This document shows, in pieces, positions 61,269 through 64,000 of a stretch of 64,000 nucleotides of DNA. The stretch comes from Apus apus (taxonomy: Eukaryota; Chordata; Aves; Apodiformes; Apodidae). Location: assembly GCF_020740795.1 (NCBI RefSeq), contig NC_067285.1, positions 38,972,511 to 39,036,510 on the forward strand, in the 5' to 3' direction. Below the pieces are notes generated by a model, which saw only the letters and a list, made by a program, of their open reading frames with translations, was not told the DNA's origin and did no database searches. A program made the translations under genes and the position numbers. Within the stretch, counting starts at the first letter, position 1, and each line of letters starts with the position of its first letter.

Positions 61269-61354
61269 CCAGAGGTGGGGGAACCTGGGCGGTGCCCAGG
61301 CACATGTTGGGCACCATAACAGCCCCTTTTCATGGAGGAATGAGACAAGGATGG

Positions 61355-62168
61355 GGAAAGGTTGGGCGGGAAAAACCTGATGAAGTTCAACAAGGGCAAG
61401 TGTAGAGTTTTGCATTTGGGGAAGAAAAATGCCATGTACCAGTACAGGTTGGGGGCTGACCTGCTGGAGAGCAGTGTAGGTGAAAGGGATCTGGGAATCC
61501 TGGTAGACAAGAGGATGACCATGAGCCAGCAGTGTGCCCTTGTGGCCAAGAAGGCCAGTGGCATCCTGGGGTGCATTAGAAAGGGTGTGGTTAGTAGATC
61601 AAGAGAGGTTCTCCTCCCCCTCTATTCTGCATTGGTGAGGCCACATCTGGAGTGTTGTGTCCAGTTCTGGGCCCCTCAGTTCAGGAAGGACAGGGAACTG
61701 CTGGAAAGAGTCCAGGGCAGAGCCACAGAGATGATTAAGGGAGTGGAACATCTCCCTGATGAGGAAAGGCTGAGGGAGCTGGGTCTCTTTAGTTTGGAGA
61801 AAAGGAGACTGAGGGGTGACCTCATCAGTGTTTACAAATACGTAAAGGGTGAGTGTCAAGAAGATGGAGTTCAGCTTTTTTCAGTGATGACCAGTGATAG
61901 GACAAGGAGTAATGGATACAAATTGGAGCATAGGAGGTTCAAGGTGAATATCAGAAAACATTTTTTTACTGTGAGAGTGACAGAGCACTGGAACAGGCTG
62001 CCCAGAGAGGTTGTGGAGTCTCCTTCTCTGGAGACATTCAAAGCCCGCCTGGACGCCTTCCTGTGGGATGTGCTCTGGGTGACCCTGCTCTGGCTGGGGG
62101 GGTTGGACTAGATGATCTTTCGAGGCCCCTTCCAACCCCTAGGATTCTATGATTCTATGATTCTATGA
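61355..62168 (+). mobile_element. CR1 LINE, 5'-truncated, open frame and complete 3' end
   Basis: A plus-oriented CR1 about 810 bases long. The frame 61362-62111 is open for 249 codons and encodes the C-terminal region of the CR1 ORF2 polyprotein ([67 protein letters not shown]). It ends at TAG just before the 3' untranslated tail GATGATCTTTCGAGGCCCCT and three terminal ATTCTATG repeats. The catalytic reverse transcriptase core and endonuclease are absent, so it cannot move by itself. It separates the two chemokine genes and is among the least decayed CR1 copies in the window. Confidence 0.95.
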
Positions 62169-62814
62169 AAGGTTTCTCCTAGGCAGCAATGGTAGCTGGG
62201 ATGGGTGTCCCAGCCCTAAAACCCCAACAAGGGAAGCAAAGTGTCTTCCCAGCATAACCTGTTGTCTCCTTTGGTGCTGATTGGAGAGCACGATTTTGCC
62301 AGGTGATCCCACCAGCCTGTCCCACATCCAAATGCTGGCGTGCCTGATGGGGTTGAGGTTTGCAGGCAGAGCTTTTGGAAGCAGTAAAGGCCAATGAGGA
62401 AATGTAGGGGATGGGTGCCAGGTCACTTGGCAGAGTTCTGGGATAATTGGCCTGGGGGGGGGCGGGGGGGAAAGAGCTAAAGCCACCAAAGCTCAGGGTG
62501 GGATGTGCTCAGCAATACCTGATCATGCAGAAGAGAAAAGCACCCCAAAACCCCCTCTAGGTTCCTGCGGGTGTGTGGGCTAAGAACAAGTGTTGGGGGA
62601 AATGAGGGATGTCTTTACGAGACCCGGCTTTGTAGGAAGGGGAAAGTGGAGCGGGTTCCAGGAAGCCGGTGCCCCTGCTGAGCCCTGAGCTGCTCTTTCT
62701 CCACCACGTTGCAAGCTCAGCGAGAGCCATCAGCCGGGAAGGGAGGCGGGTGAAAACCCCCGGGACCCCAGGGCCTCCCCCCAGCGCCCGCTTCACTTCT
62801 CCTATTTCCTGGCT
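62169..62814. other. spacer upstream of second chemokine gene
   Basis: About 650 bases between the CR1 3' end and the promoter of the second chemokine gene. CpG content rises toward the gene. Nothing else is recognised. Confidence 0.5.
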
Positions 62815-62854
62815 CAAATAGGGGGATGCTGCTGGGGACAGCGATGGGGCTGGC
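62815..62854 (+). promoter_or_regulatory. TATA-like element of second chemokine gene
   Basis: CTCAAATAGGGGGATG starts at 62813 and is clearly related to the CCCAAATAAATAGGGGGATT element of the first copy, so this promoter position is conserved. If transcription begins about 30 bases downstream, two out-of-frame ATGs at 62826 and 62844 would lie upstream of or at the transcript start, leaving 62855 as the first usable ATG. The ATTTCTCC part of the first copy's kappa-B-like site is replaced here by ATGCTGC. Confidence 0.4.
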
Positions 62855-63731
62855 ATGGCTGTGCGGGCGGTCCTGCTGCTGGGGGTGCTGCTGGTCACCC
62901 ACCGCCCCGGGGATGCAGGTGAGGCTGGAGTTTGGTGCTGGGGGGGGTGGAAGGGGAGTGGGATGTGTTGGGAGGTGCTGCCACCTCCGGGGTTTAAATA
63001 TCGCCGAGGCTTTTCGGTGAGTGGGGGTGGTGATGCTGGTGGGGTGGGAGGGGCGGGATGTTTTGGGGACGGGGGCAGGTTTGCGGGGGGTTGCGTGAGC
63101 CGTGGTGTCCCTGTGCCCCTCCAGCTCTCCTGGAAGCCAACGGTAACCTGAGCTGCCGCTGTGCCAAGATCACCAGGGCCTTCATCTCCCCCCGGACTTA
63201 CAGCAGCATCGAGGTCCGGCCGGTGGGGAGCAGCTGCCGGCGCCCCGAGGTGGTGTAAGTGGCTCCCGGGGCTGGGAAGGGACATCTCTGCGGCGGGAGA
63301 CCCCGGCACAGCCCTGTGCCACCTGCCGGAGAGGTGTCCCGGCAGAGGGATGTCCTAGACACCCTGGGCGGGGTAAGAGCCCTCAGCTCCACCCCTTTAA
63401 GCCTTCCGGAATTAGTCTCTTGTTCTTTTTCCTTATGAAAAGCGCAGGGAGGCTCAGCTGCTCGACCCCCCTCCCAGCTCGGGGGAGGGGGAAGCTGACA
63501 CCCTGCGTGTTTTCTAGGATTAAGCTAAAAAGCATGGAGAGGGTCTGCGTGGATCCTGACACCCCTTGGGTGAAGAAGCTCCTGCAGGATCTCCCTAACC
63601 TGTAAGCTCCCGTGCACCCCAAGCGAAAAGGGGCTCCCGGCAGGACCAGGGGCATCCCCGCGGGAGCAGATCTTCACACGTTTCTCCCCGCTTCTGCTTC
63701 TAGGAGGAGGAAGAATGCGGCTCCCCACTGA
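62855..63731 (+). CDS. CXCL13-like chemokine, second copy, 101 aa
   Basis: A paralog of the preceding gene, in tandem and in the same orientation. Coding exons: 62855-62918, 63125-63254, 63518-63601, 63704-63731. Intron phases are again 1, 2, 2, and the two central exons are exactly the same length (130 and 84 bases) as in the first copy. Residues 1 to about 21 form a signal peptide (AVRAVLLLGVLLV). The mature part has Cys32-Arg-Cys34 without ELR, Cys59 and Cys75, SIEVRPVGSSCRRPE, VCVDPDTPWVKKLLQ and a basic tail RRKNAAPH before TGA. By eye about 60 percent of mature residues match the first copy. Introns are much shorter (206, 263, 102 bases) and codon third positions far richer in G and C. 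Expected role: secreted lymphocyte chemoattractant. Confidence 0.9.
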
Positions 63732-63985
63732 GGAAGCTGACAGCGCTGGGACAGCCAGATGGGCCGGGCCCAAAAATGCCTCCCCCACCCCATCCCTCTG
63801 CCACCTTGTGTCCCCCCGCCCCGCGCAGAGGGGGCCCTGCTGCTGCCTCTTCCCCGTATCCCCGTTTCCTTTCCCGTTTCGTGCATTTAAGCCCTTGAAA
63901 ACTCCAGTCCCTGCTTCCCTCCCAGCCATGCCCTGGGTGGCCCCTTCGGGCAAGACAGGACAGGCCCAATAAAGGTTGTCAGCCC
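63732..63985 (+). other. 3' UTR of second chemokine gene
   Basis: A short C-rich tail after TGA with a single AATAAA at 63968-63973, giving a transcript end near 63985, just inside the window edge. Confidence 0.75.
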
Positions 63986-64000
63986 TTTGTCACCATCACT

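Overview
This window is vertebrate nuclear DNA, almost certainly from a bird. CR1 LINE fragments are the dominant repeat, the genes have short introns, and the gene content is cyclin G2 followed by a tandem pair of CXCL13-like chemokine genes. That order matches the avian counterpart of the human 4q21 block CCNI - CCNG2 - CXCL13. All genes are split, so the coordinates below come from splice signals and reading-frame continuity read by eye.

Layout. (1) 1-3060: a very GC-rich block. It holds a C-rich minisatellite of about 14 units (about 857-1995) beside a CpG island (about 2040-3060) with a strong minus-strand splice donor at 2044. By synteny this is probably the promoter and untranslated first exon of CCNI, which would leave the window to the left; no CCNI coding sequence is present. 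(2) 3061-19080: an intergenic stretch with minus-oriented CR1 fragments, an unassigned exon-like open frame on the minus strand (11850-12005), and a 705-bp solo LTR flanked by 5-bp target duplications (17667-18371). (3) 19080-26530: CCNG2 on the plus strand, with a CpG-island promoter, seven coding exons (338 residues) and a long 3' UTR. An in-frame 132-bp exon-like segment in its second coding intron is the most intriguing coding signal. (4) 26530-58600: about 32 kb without a recognisable gene. It contains a 14-bp, 20-copy telomere-like minisatellite (29090-29368), an orphan CpG island (about 52530-52990) and plus-oriented CR1 fragments. (5) 58600-63985: two CXCL13-like genes in tandem on the plus strand (103 and 101 residues), each with four exons of matching phase, separated by a CR1 copy that still has a 249-codon open frame.

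Functionally, CCNG2 encodes an atypical cyclin that restrains proliferation. The two chemokine genes encode secreted non-ELR CXC chemokines of the B-cell-attracting CXCL13 type. Nothing in the sequence shows that CCNG2 and the chemokines cooperate; their adjacency is ancestral synteny. An unexpected large-scale pattern is that every CR1 fragment I recognise left of about 23.3 kb is on the minus strand and every one right of about 32.7 kb is on the plus strand, with the 14-bp minisatellite lying between.
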